Shown here: in pieces, positions 1 through 5,816 of the stretch | How the letters are laid out: each line of letters opens with the position of its first letter | Position numbering within the stretch: position 1 is the stretch's first letter | Source of the DNA: an uncultured Pseudomonadota bacterium | Lineage (GTDB): Bacteria > Pseudomonadota > Gammaproteobacteria > Burkholderiales > Methylophilaceae | DNA: 5,816 bases | Assembly (NCBI GenBank): GCA_903854305.1 | Contig: CAINWC010000106.1 | Coordinates: 1 to 5,816 of the forward strand | Reading direction: 5' to 3' | Position numbers and translations under genes: made by a program | The notes under the pieces: model-generated | Told to the model about the DNA's origin: nothing | Database searches by the model: none | What the model saw: only the letters and a program-made list of their open reading frames with translations

Positions 1-34
1 ATGATTCTTAACAGGGGTAATTTTACTGGGATGA

Positions 35-120
35 GGCGAATTTTCTTTGTGTGGTTGCTACATAATACCGTTCTTTTGGCTAAGCAAAAGAAAGAAACTC
101 GCCAGTCGCGCGAGAGCGAC
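35..120. repeat. Palindromic intergenic element downstream of the HNH gene
   Basis: Two hairpin-forming units lie side by side. The first has arms TTCTTTTG (71-78) and CAAAAGAA (85-92) around a 6-base loop, with a possible outer clamp GGCGA (35-39) / TCGCC (99-103). The second has arms GTCGC (105-109) and GCGAC (116-120). From memory, the core (cttttggc..gcaaaag followed by aaag and ctcgcc) resembles a family of intergenic palindromic repeats common in proteobacterial genomes, but here the left arm is shorter and the copy looks degenerate. No T-run follows either hairpin on either strand, so this is not a standard intrinsic terminator, although it sits just beyond the stop of the minus-strand HNH gene. 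Assigning it to a repeat family is inference, since only one copy is visible. Confidence 0.5.
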
Positions 121-137
121 CACTTACAAAAGCACAA

Positions 138-836
138 TCACCTTGTAACAAAATCCATAACAGGCTTGTTTCCTCGCTCTGCATTACAATGCAAGCATGC
201 CGTAACAAGGTTATCAAATGAATTGTCACCACCTTTTGAAACAGGTTGAATATGGTCTAGCGTTGCACTAAATCTTGTCAGTTGCTTTTGACAATAATGG
301 CATCTGTATCCATCCCTTTCAAAAACTTTACAGCGATTCTCTTGGAAGTTATAAAAATCTAACTCCTTATGGACATTGATATTTTCAACTTGAACCGACA
401 ACTGCTTCTCCATCAAAGCCTTACATCCTGCAATTTCATCAGGAATTGATACTTTGTAAAGCGTGCCATCTCTATTTGTATCGCCAACTACCGAAATAAC
501 ATTTTTTTCTTTTAAAGAATCGAGCGTTTTCTTAACTACTCCATAACTTAAATCATCAGATTGACCACTAGCCGACTTAGCAATAGTGCTCAAACCCCTT
601 GTACTTGCCCGAACAAATTGTTCACCAGTTTTAACAATAGAATTGTTAAAAAGATACCAATAAATGGCTATTTCGTATGGTGTAAGAATTGGATGAAGAA
701 AGTCTATTATTGCACTAACAATAGCCGGTAACTCCAAAGCATTGTAGTTTTTTGAAAATTGAAGAGCCTCAATGTCCCCGGTGTCGCTTTCAAGCTGGTC
801 AAGTAGCACTCTTATTTGTTCGATTTTTTGGTTCAT
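138..836 (-). CDS. Winged-helix-like / HNH endonuclease domain protein
   Basis: This 232-residue protein has a C-terminal HNH nuclease domain (about residues 168-226). Visible features are the zinc-type pairs C179/C182 and C214/C217, the D194-H195 motif carrying the expected general-base histidine, N209 in the alpha segment, and N218 after the last cysteine, so the domain looks intact. Residues 52-132 read like a winged helix: a helix starting LTPYEIAIYWYL, a probable recognition helix ending VVKKTLDSLKEKNVI, then a short beta wing ending in LYKVSIPDEI. The likely activity is metal-dependent DNA cleavage with sequence- or structure-guided binding; the target is unknown. The ATG at 836-834 is supported by AGAGGG nine bases upstream. 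It follows pyrC by 43 bases on the same strand. In 300 bases counted here (481-780) GC is about 36%, against about 52% in four pyrC blocks, which suggests acquisition. It could serve in defence, in a mobile element, or as a solitary remnant; nothing nearby decides. Confidence 0.85.
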   Translation of the reverse strand: MNQKIEQIRVLLDQLESDTGDIEALQFSKNYNALELPAIVSAIIDFLHPILTPYEIAIYWYLFNNSIVKTGEQFVRASTRGLSTIAKSASGQSDDLSYGVVKKTLDSLKEKNVISVVGDTNRDGTLYKVSIPDEIAGCKALMEKQLSVQVENINVHKELDFYNFQENRCKVFERDGYRCHYCQKQLTRFSATLDHIQPVSKGGDNSFDNLVTACLHCNAERGNKPVMDFVTR

Positions 837-845
837 GCTTGAAAT

Positions 846-851
846 CCCTCT
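846..851 (-). promoter_or_regulatory. Shine-Dalgarno site of the HNH gene
   Basis: Read on the minus strand this is AGAGGG, nine bases before the ATG at 836-834. It is one of only two clear ribosome binding sites in the window and fixes the HNH start. It shows the gene has its own translation signal rather than depending on coupling to pyrC. Confidence 0.6.
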
Positions 852-879
852 AGATTCCTAAAATAAAAAAACCATTATG

Positions 880-1923
880 TTAATTTGCTAGTTTCCAATG
901 CACCATCTGCTCCGCTCTTAACGGCACCAGCACATCACCTTCATAGGGCAAACTTCCCGGCACTTTCCAGCTCTCTTTGACCAATGTAATTAGCTCAGTA
1001 TTACGCGGCAATCCATAAAAATCCGCCCCGTAAAAACTGGCAAAACCTTCCAACTTATCTAACGCCTTAGCCGCTTCAAACGCTTCCGCATACAACTCCA
1101 TGGCCGTACGCGCCGTGTAAATGCCCGCGCAGCCGCAAGCAGCCTCCTTGGCATGCATAGCATGCGGCGCGCTATCTGTACCCAAGAAAAATTTAGGGTT
1201 GCCCGAAACAGCGGCTTTAACCAAAGTCAGGCGATGTTCTTCACGTTTCAGGATAGGCAAACAATAGTGATGCGGCTGAATACCACCTTTAAACATATCA
1301 TTGCGGTTCATCAATAAATGATGCGCTGTAATAGTTGCAGCCACATTACTCGGCGCTTCTGTGACAAAATCGGCGGCGTCTTTAGTGGTGATATGTTCGA
1401 ATACCACTTTTAAAGCCGGGAATTTTTTGAGCAAAGGAATCATATTGCGCTCTATGAATACGCGCTCACGGTCGAATACATCGACATCCGCATCGGTGAC
1501 TTCAGCATGGGCCAGCAAAGGCACGCCTAGTTTTTCCATTGCTGCTAATGCACTCGTGCATTTATCCAAACTGGTAACACCAGAATCAGAGTTAGTCGTT
1601 GCACCAACTGGGTAAAGCTTAACGCCGTGAATAATGCCGCTGGCTTTAGCCTGCGCAATATCGTCGGCTGACGTATTATCAGTGAGGTATAAAGTCATTA
1701 GCGGCTCAAAGTGCATGCCTTGTGGCAGCGCCTCTAAAATACGCTGACGATAGGCAATCGCCAATGCCGCTGTTGTGACAGGCGGGCGCAAATTAGGCAT
1801 CACAATCGCACGTGCAAATTGCCTTGCAGTATCGGGTAACACAGCTTTTAAGGCCGCACCATCACGTAAATGTAAATGCCAGTCATCTGGACGGGCGATA
1901 GTCAAAGAGTGCGTATGAGTCAT
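880..1923 (-). CDS. pyrC: Dihydroorotase, class II (PyrC)
   Basis: Catalyses the reversible cyclisation of N-carbamoyl-L-aspartate to dihydroorotate, the third step of de novo pyrimidine synthesis, in the cytoplasm. The 347 residues match the usual length of the E. coli-type enzyme (about 348). All expected active-site residues are present at the positions known for that type: H16 and H18 in [11 protein letters not shown]20 and N44 for substrate binding, K102 (the carboxylated lysine bridging the two zinc ions) in GVKLYP, H139 in LLAHAEV, H177 in FEHITT, D250 and H254 in GTDSAPH. The protein should therefore be active. It starts 12 bases after the rsmI stop with no strong Shine-Dalgarno, so it is probably cotranscribed with, and perhaps translationally coupled to, rsmI. 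The neighbouring HNH gene has no evident link to pyrimidine metabolism. Confidence 0.97.
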   Translation of the reverse strand: MTHTHSLTIARPDDWHLHLRDGAALKAVLPDTARQFARAIVMPNLRPPVTTAALAIAYRQRILEALPQGMHFEPLMTLYLTDNTSADDIAQAKASGIIHGVKLYPVGATTNSDSGVTSLDKCTSALAAMEKLGVPLLAHAEVTDADVDVFDRERVFIERNMIPLLKKFPALKVVFEHITTKDAADFVTEAPSNVAATITAHHLLMNRNDMFKGGIQPHHYCLPILKREEHRLTLVKAAVSGNPKFFLGTDSAPHAMHAKEAACGCAGIYTARTAMELYAEAFEAAKALDKLEGFASFYGADFYGLPRNTELITLVKESWKVPGSLPYEGDVLVPLRAEQMVHWKLAN

Positions 1924-1935
1924 ATTTAAATACTT

Positions 1936-2814
1936 TTAAAGATTATTTTTTAAAGTCAGTGCAAATTCGTAAAGAACATTTTTCTTTTCATTGGTGATTT
2001 CTGTCGCCAGTTTCACCGCTTGTTTAAGCGGCAAATCCCCCAACAATAATTTTAAAACACGTACGGTTTCTTCAGAGATTTCTTCGGCATCTTTGACTGC
2101 GGCAGCTTCAACGAGCAATACAAACTCGCCGCGCTGCTGGTTAGTATCAGCCTGCAACCAAGCTTCAGCATCTTGTAGCATGCAGCTATGAATCGTTTCA
2201 AAGGTTTTGGTGATTTCACGGGCAATAGTAATACGCCGCTCTGCACCTAACACATTAGCCATATCGACAATGCTTTCTATAATGCGGTGCGGTGCTTCAT
2301 AAAATACTAGTGTGACAGTTTGTATTTTTAGCGTTTCTAAGGCTTTGCGGCGCGCCGAGCCGCTAGCTGGCAAAAAGCCGTGAAACAAAAAGCCATTTTG
2401 AGCAATGCCGCTGGCAGAAAGTGCAGCAATCACAGCACTCGCACCTGGAATCGGCACGACTTTTACGCCAGCTTTTCGCACAAAATCAACCACCACAGCA
2501 CCTGGGTCGCTAATACCCGGCGTACCAGCATCTGTCACCAAGGCGATATTTTCACCCGCTTTTAATTGTAGCAATAGCTTTTCAGCCGATTGATGTTCGT
2601 TATGCTCATGCACTGCAATCAGTTTTTTACTAATGCCAAAGTGCGTCAACAAACCTGAGGTATGGCGTGTATCTTCAGCCGCAATGGCATCCACAGATTT
2701 TAACGTTTCTAAGGCACGCAAGGTCATATCGCTTAAATTACCGATTGGCGTTGCCACCACATATAATGTGCCGTAGTGATTGCTATTTAGTTTATTAGGA
2801 CTTAATTTATTCAT
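1936..2814 (-). CDS. rsmI: 16S rRNA (cytidine1402-2'-O)-methyltransferase RsmI
   Basis: Methylates the 2'-hydroxyl of C1402 in 16S rRNA at the decoding centre, using S-adenosylmethionine; RsmH adds the N4 methyl to the same base. The 292-residue protein is close to E. coli RsmI (286). It shows the tetrapyrrole-methylase-like fold signatures in order: ATPIGNL (21-27), EDTRHT (47-52), the glycine-rich TDAGTPG (94-100), PIPGAS (121-126), FYEAPHR (171-177), ARE.TKTFE (198-206) and RGEFVL (228-233), then the C-terminal RsmI segment LPLKQAV...NVLYEFAL (261-286). The ATG at 2814-2812 leaves a normal short N-terminal extension before GTLYVVATPIGNL; the next Met is residue 30, too late. It leads a probable rsmI-pyrC-HNH transcript and diverges from yraN, a gene pair often adjacent in proteobacteria. 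Confidence 0.97.
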   Translation of the reverse strand: MNKLSPNKLNSNHYGTLYVVATPIGNLSDMTLRALETLKSVDAIAAEDTRHTSGLLTHFGISKKLIAVHEHNEHQSAEKLLLQLKAGENIALVTDAGTPGISDPGAVVVDFVRKAGVKVVPIPGASAVIAALSASGIAQNGFLFHGFLPASGSARRKALETLKIQTVTLVFYEAPHRIIESIVDMANVLGAERRITIAREITKTFETIHSCMLQDAEAWLQADTNQQRGEFVLLVEAAAVKDAEEISEETVRVLKLLLGDLPLKQAVKLATEITNEKKNVLYEFALTLKNNL

Positions 2815-2849
2815 ACTTGAAAGTTTAACGCCAAGCCGGCCTATCGCCT

Positions 2850-3215
2850 ATGAAAATCAATCAAAAAAACGCTGGTTTAGAAGCAGAAAAATTAGCTGCA
2901 ACTTATTTAACGAATCATGGCCTTAAAATAGTAGCGCAAAATTACCATTGCCGTTTTGGTGAAATTGATCTAATTATGAAAGACGGCAAAACGCTTGTAT
3001 TTGTTGAAGTTAGATTGCGGACTAACAACAAGTTCGGTAGTGCCGCAGCCAGCATTACGCTGCAAAAACAGCAAAAAATTATTTTAACCGCACAAACATA
3101 TCTTCAAGAATTTTCTAGGCAGCATGGCGATTGCCCATGTCGCTTTGATGCCATTTTGATGGACAAAGCCGACGCTAAACACATTGAATGGCTGCGTAAT
3201 GCATTTGACGCATAA
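2850..3215 (+). CDS. yraN: YraN family protein (UPF0102), nuclease-like fold
   Basis: A 121-residue cytoplasmic protein of the YraN/UPF0102 family, whose fold resembles PD-(D/E)XK and Holliday-junction resolvase nucleases; its physiological role is not well settled. The family core is visible: N-terminal helix G9-LEAEKLAATYL with the following NHGLKIVAQNY, then FGEIDLI (36-42) with E38 and D40, FVEVR (51-55) with E53 as the second acidic ligand, the FGSAAASIT stretch (62-70), and the late RFDAILM (98-104). The Arg after EV replaces the Lys of the generic motif, but EVR also occurs in E. coli YraN, so it is not a defect. Length matches the family (about 115-130). No Shine-Dalgarno stands before the ATG. 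It diverges from rsmI by 35 bases and precedes dolP by 54, keeping part of the classic rsmI-yraN-dolP order. Confidence 0.93.
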   Translation: MKINQKNAGLEAEKLAATYLTNHGLKIVAQNYHCRFGEIDLIMKDGKTLVFVEVRLRTNNKFGSAAASITLQKQQKIILTAQTYLQEFSRQHGDCPCRFDAILMDKADAKHIEWLRNAFDA

Positions 3216-3257
3216 ATGGCGTATCATTCGCAAAAAATAGAGGTTGTATTCAACATT

Positions 3258-3263
3258 AAGGAG
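3258..3263 (+). promoter_or_regulatory. Strong Shine-Dalgarno site of dolP
   Basis: AAGGAG lies six bases before the ATG at 3270. It is the strongest ribosome binding site in the window and fixes the dolP start, consistent with high translation of an abundant outer-membrane lipoprotein. Confidence 0.75.
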
Positions 3264-3269
3264 TAACAG

Positions 3270-3839
3270 ATGAACCGCATAGCCAAACTAATCTTATCTG
3301 CTGGTTTAATTGCTCAAATGACCGCTTGTGTACCGGTAGTCATTGGTGGTGCTGCTGCTGGCGGTGCAATGGCAGCCGACAGACGCACTTCTGGCATTTA
3401 TGTAGAAGATGAAAATATCGAACTTAAAGCCGTTAAGAAATTGGAAAGTAACTTGGGTGAAGATGCCCATGTAAACGTCACCAGCTACAACCGTAACGTG
3501 CTACTCACTGGTGAAGTGCCCGATACTGCAGCCAAAGTAAAAGCGGACGGCTTGACTAAAGAAATAACCAACACACGCTCTATTACCAATGAAATTGCCG
3601 TAGGACCAAAATCATCTATCGGCTCACGTAGCAATGACACTTATTTAACTTCTAAGGTTAAAACTAAATTTGTGACTGAAAATAAATTCGCTGCAAATCT
3701 CGTTAAAGTCGTCACTGAAAATAGTGTGGTGTATTTAATGGGCATTGTGACCCAAGCAGAAGCTGATGCCGCCGTGGAAATTGCTCGTAACACAGATGGC
3801 GTGACCAAGGTAGTTAAAGTATTTGAATACTTGCCTTAA
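3270..3839 (+). CDS. dolP: BON-domain outer-membrane lipoprotein DolP (YraP)
   Basis: DolP is an outer-membrane lipoprotein of two BON domains; in E. coli it binds anionic phospholipid and supports envelope integrity and division-site functions. Here a 19-residue lipoprotein signal ends in MTAC, with C20 as the lipidated cysteine; V21 after it (no Asp) predicts sorting to the outer membrane. A Gly/Ala-rich linker (26-36) is followed by DRRTSG, matching the DPRS.G region of E. coli DolP. BON1 spans about 48-112 (NVTSYNRNVLLTGEVP, central G81) and BON2 about 123-188 (SNDTYLTSKVKTKF, then VYLMGIVT with G158, ending GVTKVVKVFEYL). At 189 residues it nearly equals E. coli DolP (191). It follows yraN by 54 bases. 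The SIS-domain gene diaA/gmhA that often sits between yraN and dolP is absent. Confidence 0.94.
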   Translation: MNRIAKLILSAGLIAQMTACVPVVIGGAAAGGAMAADRRTSGIYVEDENIELKAVKKLESNLGEDAHVNVTSYNRNVLLTGEVPDTAAKVKADGLTKEITNTRSITNEIAVGPKSSIGSRSNDTYLTSKVKTKFVTENKFAANLVKVVTENSVVYLMGIVTQAEADAAVEIARNTDGVTKVVKVFEYLP

Positions 3840-3885
3840 GCTTTCAATCGCTCACCTTTACAATCCGCAATCAAGCTTAACTCAA

Positions 3886-3891
3886 TATAAT
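3886..3891 (+). promoter_or_regulatory. Possible -10 element before the DUF3579 gene
   Basis: A perfect TATAAT lies 21 bases upstream of the ATG at 3913, in the 73-base gap after dolP. The best -35-like hexamer, TTTACA at 3857-3862, is 23 bases away, too far for a standard sigma-70 spacing, and nothing at 16-18 bases fits well. It may be a weak or activator-dependent promoter, or chance in an AT-rich gap. Confidence 0.3.
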
Positions 3892-3912
3892 TAACACGGT
3901 AACTAAATTAAG

Positions 3913-4230
3913 ATGAATACAGAACAAACCGCAGCAAAAATACAAGGCGAAGTCATCATTGAAGGCAACACGCGTGAAGGTAAACCTTTTCGCCCAAGCG
4001 ACTGGGTAGACCGGATGTGCAGCACATATGCCACTTTTGGTGAAGATCGTAAACTGAAATATTCACCTTACTTAAAACCTAAAGTAGTGAATGGCATACG
4101 CTGCTTAGCTGTAGATTTGAAGCTAAAAACAGTAAACCCTGAAGGCTATGCACAATTAATGCACTTTGCTGATGAGAATAATCTCAATGTACTTGATGAT
4201 GCCGGCGTTAGCATCGCTGTGCCTCACTAA
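3913..4230 (+). CDS. DUF3579 family protein
   Basis: A 105-residue cytoplasmic protein with no signal peptide or membrane segment. It matches my recollection of the DUF3579 family of Betaproteobacteria: an early beta strand (EVIIEGNTREGK), the hallmark FRPSDWVDRMCSTYATFG (26-43), then KYSPYLKP (49-56), a strand with GIRCLAVDLKLK (61-72), and a helix NPEGYAQLMHFADENNL (75-91) close to the C-terminus. The function is not established and I do not infer one. The start gives the family's usual length; no good Shine-Dalgarno precedes it, only a TAAG immediately before the ATG. It lies 73 bases after dolP and faces the thioredoxin gene tail to tail, with a shared inverted repeat beginning 22 bases after its stop. 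Confidence 0.85.
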   Translation: MNTEQTAAKIQGEVIIEGNTREGKPFRPSDWVDRMCSTYATFGEDRKLKYSPYLKPKVVNGIRCLAVDLKLKTVNPEGYAQLMHFADENNLNVLDDAGVSIAVPH

Positions 4231-4252
4231 CTTTTGATTTTAACTAAAGGTC

Positions 4253-4289
4253 TGGTCAAAACAAACCTAATTAAGGTTTGTTTTGACCA
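4253..4289. terminator. Perfect 16-bp inverted repeat, probable bidirectional terminator
   Basis: Arms TGGTCAAAACAAACCT (4253-4268) and AGGTTTGTTTTGACCA (4274-4289) pair perfectly around the 5-base loop AATTA. It lies between two convergent genes: the DUF3579 stop is 22 bases to the left, while the right arm and part of the loop encode the last codons and stop of the thioredoxin gene. Position and symmetry favour termination in both directions. Against a textbook intrinsic terminator, the stem is AT-rich and no clear T-run follows on either side, so a factor-dependent or 3'-end-protecting role is also possible. Confidence 0.6.
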
Positions 4290-4750
4290 ATCAATGTTTC
4301 GACATACTGCTTGGTAATTAAACCGCGCTTGATTTTCACCAGCTCACCTTTGGGATTGTAAATAAAAGTAGTCGGCAACACATCGGCTGACCCTATTTGC
4401 GCGGTCACAGCATCATTACCCAGTACAATCGGATACGACATCAGCATATCGTCCACATACGTTCCAACCTCTTTAACACTTGCGTAGTCAAACACTACAC
4501 CGAAAACCATCAGGTCTTTATTTTTATGGCGGTCATATAAATTAACTAAATCCGGCACTTCTTCTAAACAAGGCGGACACCAAGTTGCCCAATAGTTCAC
4601 CAGCACCCACTTACCTTTGTAATTTGATAATTGATGTTGGACACCAGTAGTATCCTTCAACATAAATTTACTACTAACATGCGTTTCCGCAAAAGAAAAA
4701 TGGCTTGAGGTTAGTAACATCAAGCTTAATATCAATGAAAATAATCTCAT
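4271..4750 (-). CDS. Periplasmic TlpA/ResA-type thioredoxin-like protein
   Basis: A 159-residue secreted thiol-disulfide protein. Residues 1-21 form a signal peptide (basic start MR, hydrophobic LFSLILSLMLL, cleavage likely after SFA at 21), with no lipobox, so a soluble periplasmic protein is expected. The thioredoxin fold follows: LSNYKGKWVLVNYWATWCPPC (41-61) with redox cysteines C58 and C61, helix LEEVPDLVNLYDRH, strand LMVFGVVFDY with the TlpA-type insertion SVKEVGTYVDDM, and the cis-proline loop VLPTTFIYNPKGEL with P126. The WCPPC motif and the EEVP after it are typical of the TlpA/ResA family, which reduces periplasmic disulfides, for instance in cytochrome c maturation or copper-site assembly. 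The specific partner cannot be read from this context, as no cytochrome or oxidase genes are nearby. Its last codons lie within an inverted repeat shared with the convergent DUF3579 gene. Confidence 0.92.
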   Translation of the reverse strand: MRLFSLILSLMLLTSSHFSFAETHVSSKFMLKDTTGVQHQLSNYKGKWVLVNYWATWCPPCLEEVPDLVNLYDRHKNKDLMVFGVVFDYASVKEVGTYVDDMLMSYPIVLGNDAVTAQIGSADVLPTTFIYNPKGELVKIKRGLITKQYVETLIGQNKP

Positions 4751-4928
4751 AAACGTTTTGCTAACAATTAAATTGAAAAAATTGGCAAGGCAATAGCAAT
4801 TGAATTTATGCTAAGGTGTTGTAACAAATAACTTATTTTCATTCCCAATCCCCTTCATATTTGCTAGTGTTAATAGTAACAATACCATACAATCATGTAA
4901 CCACTTTAAAGCAACTAAAAAGTTAAAA
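4751..4928. other. Divergent intergenic region
   Basis: These 178 AT-rich bases separate the thioredoxin gene (minus) from the gene starting at 4929 (plus), so both promoters should be here. The plus-strand candidates are weak: TTGCTA (4861-4866) with TACCAT (4883-4888) at a 16-base spacing, and an unpaired TACAAT at 4888-4893. I see no convincing operator, RNA gene or small ORF with a ribosome binding site. Confidence 0.4.
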
Positions 4929-5816
4929 ATGGCGTTAAACCTCAACATACCCGCACTTAAAGATAATCCGATTATCATTGCAGAGACGCGCCCACAAAAA
5001 ATCAGTAAAGCGCTAGAGGCGCTGCATTCTGAGAACCCGCTCGATATTGCATCTCACTTGCAGAGTGAGCTAGAAATCCTGAACCGTCAAAAAATTTCTG
5101 CTGGCACTAGAATGCAAACGCTGGACACTTACAGACCGTTGCTAATTAGCACTGCGCAAGCACTTGCCGAAAACTATAGCAACGCCAGCTTACCTTTACA
5201 CGATAAAGCCAAATTGGCAGCCACTGCGGCGGAATCACTTTGGCTTGAACTGGGTTATGGCTATAAACTCGCTCTGATTGACTTGCAAAATCAATTAATT
5301 AAATTAAGTGCTGACAAAAACGCTGCTCATGCTATACAACACGCTATGCACGCCGTGGCTGAACATGCATTAGTGTGTTACCAAACTTATGTTTCACCAC
5401 CAGATCATATTTGGGGCGATTTACATCAACTATACTTTTGTGCTGTCCAATTGGGGATACAAAATATAGGTGTTAAAAATGCCAATATGGCTGCAGAAAA
5501 AATAGGCTTAAGCGCGACAGCAAGTCTTGTCATTTCAATTGAAAACACCTACAAACATGCCTTACTGATGTCGCTGGCAGACCCGCAACACCTATCGCAA
5601 AAAGACATCCGGTTGATTGCTGAATACTTAGCTTACCATGTTAAAAATGCTCAGATTTCAGCGGTAACGCCGCTAGAAATAACTGCAGGTGCATTTATTA
5701 TCAGTCTTAAGTCAAACGACCCACCAGTACCCTACAGTAAGCAAAAAGAAGCACCAGATCCAACCACTGACATCTTGCTGCAAACAATGGATCTAGTTCG
5801 GGCCATTCATCAAGAC
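4929..5816 (+). CDS. Unassigned protein, 3' end beyond the window
   Basis: An open frame of 296 codons begins at ATG 4929 and continues past the right edge without a stop. The frame is open upstream to a TAA at 4812-4814 but holds no earlier ATG, GTG or TTG, so this start is the natural one, though only a poor Shine-Dalgarno precedes it. The visible protein (MALNLNIPALKDNP...) has no signal peptide or transmembrane segment and looks mostly helical, with Ala/Leu-rich stretches (about 23-55, 65-126, 131-155, 164-192, 197-217, 224-243). Notable segments are RPLLISTAQALAENY (69-83), ESLWLELGYGYKLAL (102-116), PPDHIWGDLHQLY (157-169) and HALLMSLADP (210-219). From memory this is reminiscent of the N-terminal helical part of some betaproteobacterial signalling proteins that end in a PilZ (cyclic-di-GMP-binding) domain, but no PilZ motif lies inside the window. 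Confidence is high that it is a gene and low for function. Confidence 0.8.
   Translation, partial: MALNLNIPALKDNPIIIAETRPQKISKALEALHSENPLDIASHLQSELEILNRQKISAGTRMQTLDTYRPLLISTAQALAENYSNASLPLHDKAKLAATAAESLWLELGYGYKLALIDLQNQLIKLSADKNAAHAIQHAMHAVAEHALVCYQTYVSPPDHIWGDLHQLYFCAVQLGIQNIGVKNANMAAEKIGLSATASLVISIENTYKHALLMSLADPQHLSQKDIRLIAEYLAYHVKNAQISAVTPLEITAGAFIISLKSNDPPVPYSKQKEAPDPTTDILLQTMDLVRAIHQD

Noticed and set aside
1..249. Plus-strand open frame of 82 codons at the left edge
   Set aside because: It runs through the palindromic element and then antisense to the intact HNH domain coding region, has no visible ribosome binding site or recognisable motif, and looks like the sort of spurious reading frame that such repeats create.
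861..879. T-rich stretch on the minus strand after pyrC as an intrinsic terminator
   Set aside because: Seven consecutive Ts are present, but no stable GC-containing hairpin precedes them, so termination between pyrC and the HNH gene is not supported.
1361..1615. Plus-strand open frame inside pyrC
   Set aside because: It is antisense to conserved active-site regions of pyrC and shows no independent coding evidence.
3836..3880. Inverted repeat TTAAGCTT / AAGCTTAA between dolP and DUF3579
   Set aside because: Only 8 AT-rich base pairs with a 29-base loop and no T-run; too weak to call as a terminator or operator.
1..5816. CRISPR array, tRNA, rRNA, insertion sequence or multi-gene defence system
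   Set aside because: I see no regularly spaced repeats, tRNA-like cloverleaf, transposase or toxin-antitoxin pair; only the single HNH gene has an accessory character.

Overview
The window looks like a chromosomal segment of a betaproteobacterium, possibly of the Methylophilaceae type. This rests on the gene order rsmI / yraN / dolP, a DUF3579 gene (a family known mostly from Betaproteobacteria), and moderate GC. The taxonomic call is inference from gene content, not from a database search.

Layout from left to right. Positions 1-137 hold no convincing gene but contain a palindromic, repeat-like element. A minus-strand run of three genes follows, read right to left: rsmI (16S rRNA C1402 2'-O-methyltransferase), pyrC (class II dihydroorotase) and a small protein with a predicted winged-helix region fused to a C-terminal HNH nuclease domain. 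Spacings are 12 and 43 bases. The HNH gene is clearly more AT-rich than pyrC and is the one accessory-looking gene here.

Diverging from rsmI across only 35 bases is a plus-strand group: yraN (YraN/UPF0102, nuclease-like fold), dolP (outer-membrane lipoprotein with two BON domains) and a DUF3579 gene. A periplasmic TlpA-type thioredoxin gene converges on DUF3579. A perfect 16-bp inverted repeat lies between them and includes the last codons and stop of the thioredoxin gene. After a 178-base divergent intergenic region, a plus-strand gene starts at 4929 and runs off the right edge. Its 296 visible residues look largely helical and I cannot assign a function with confidence.

Most of the window is housekeeping: ribosome modification, pyrimidine synthesis, envelope integrity and periplasmic thiol chemistry. 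I do not see a clearly new multi-gene system. The best candidates for a second look are the HNH protein with its flanking palindromic element, and the unassigned 3' gene.
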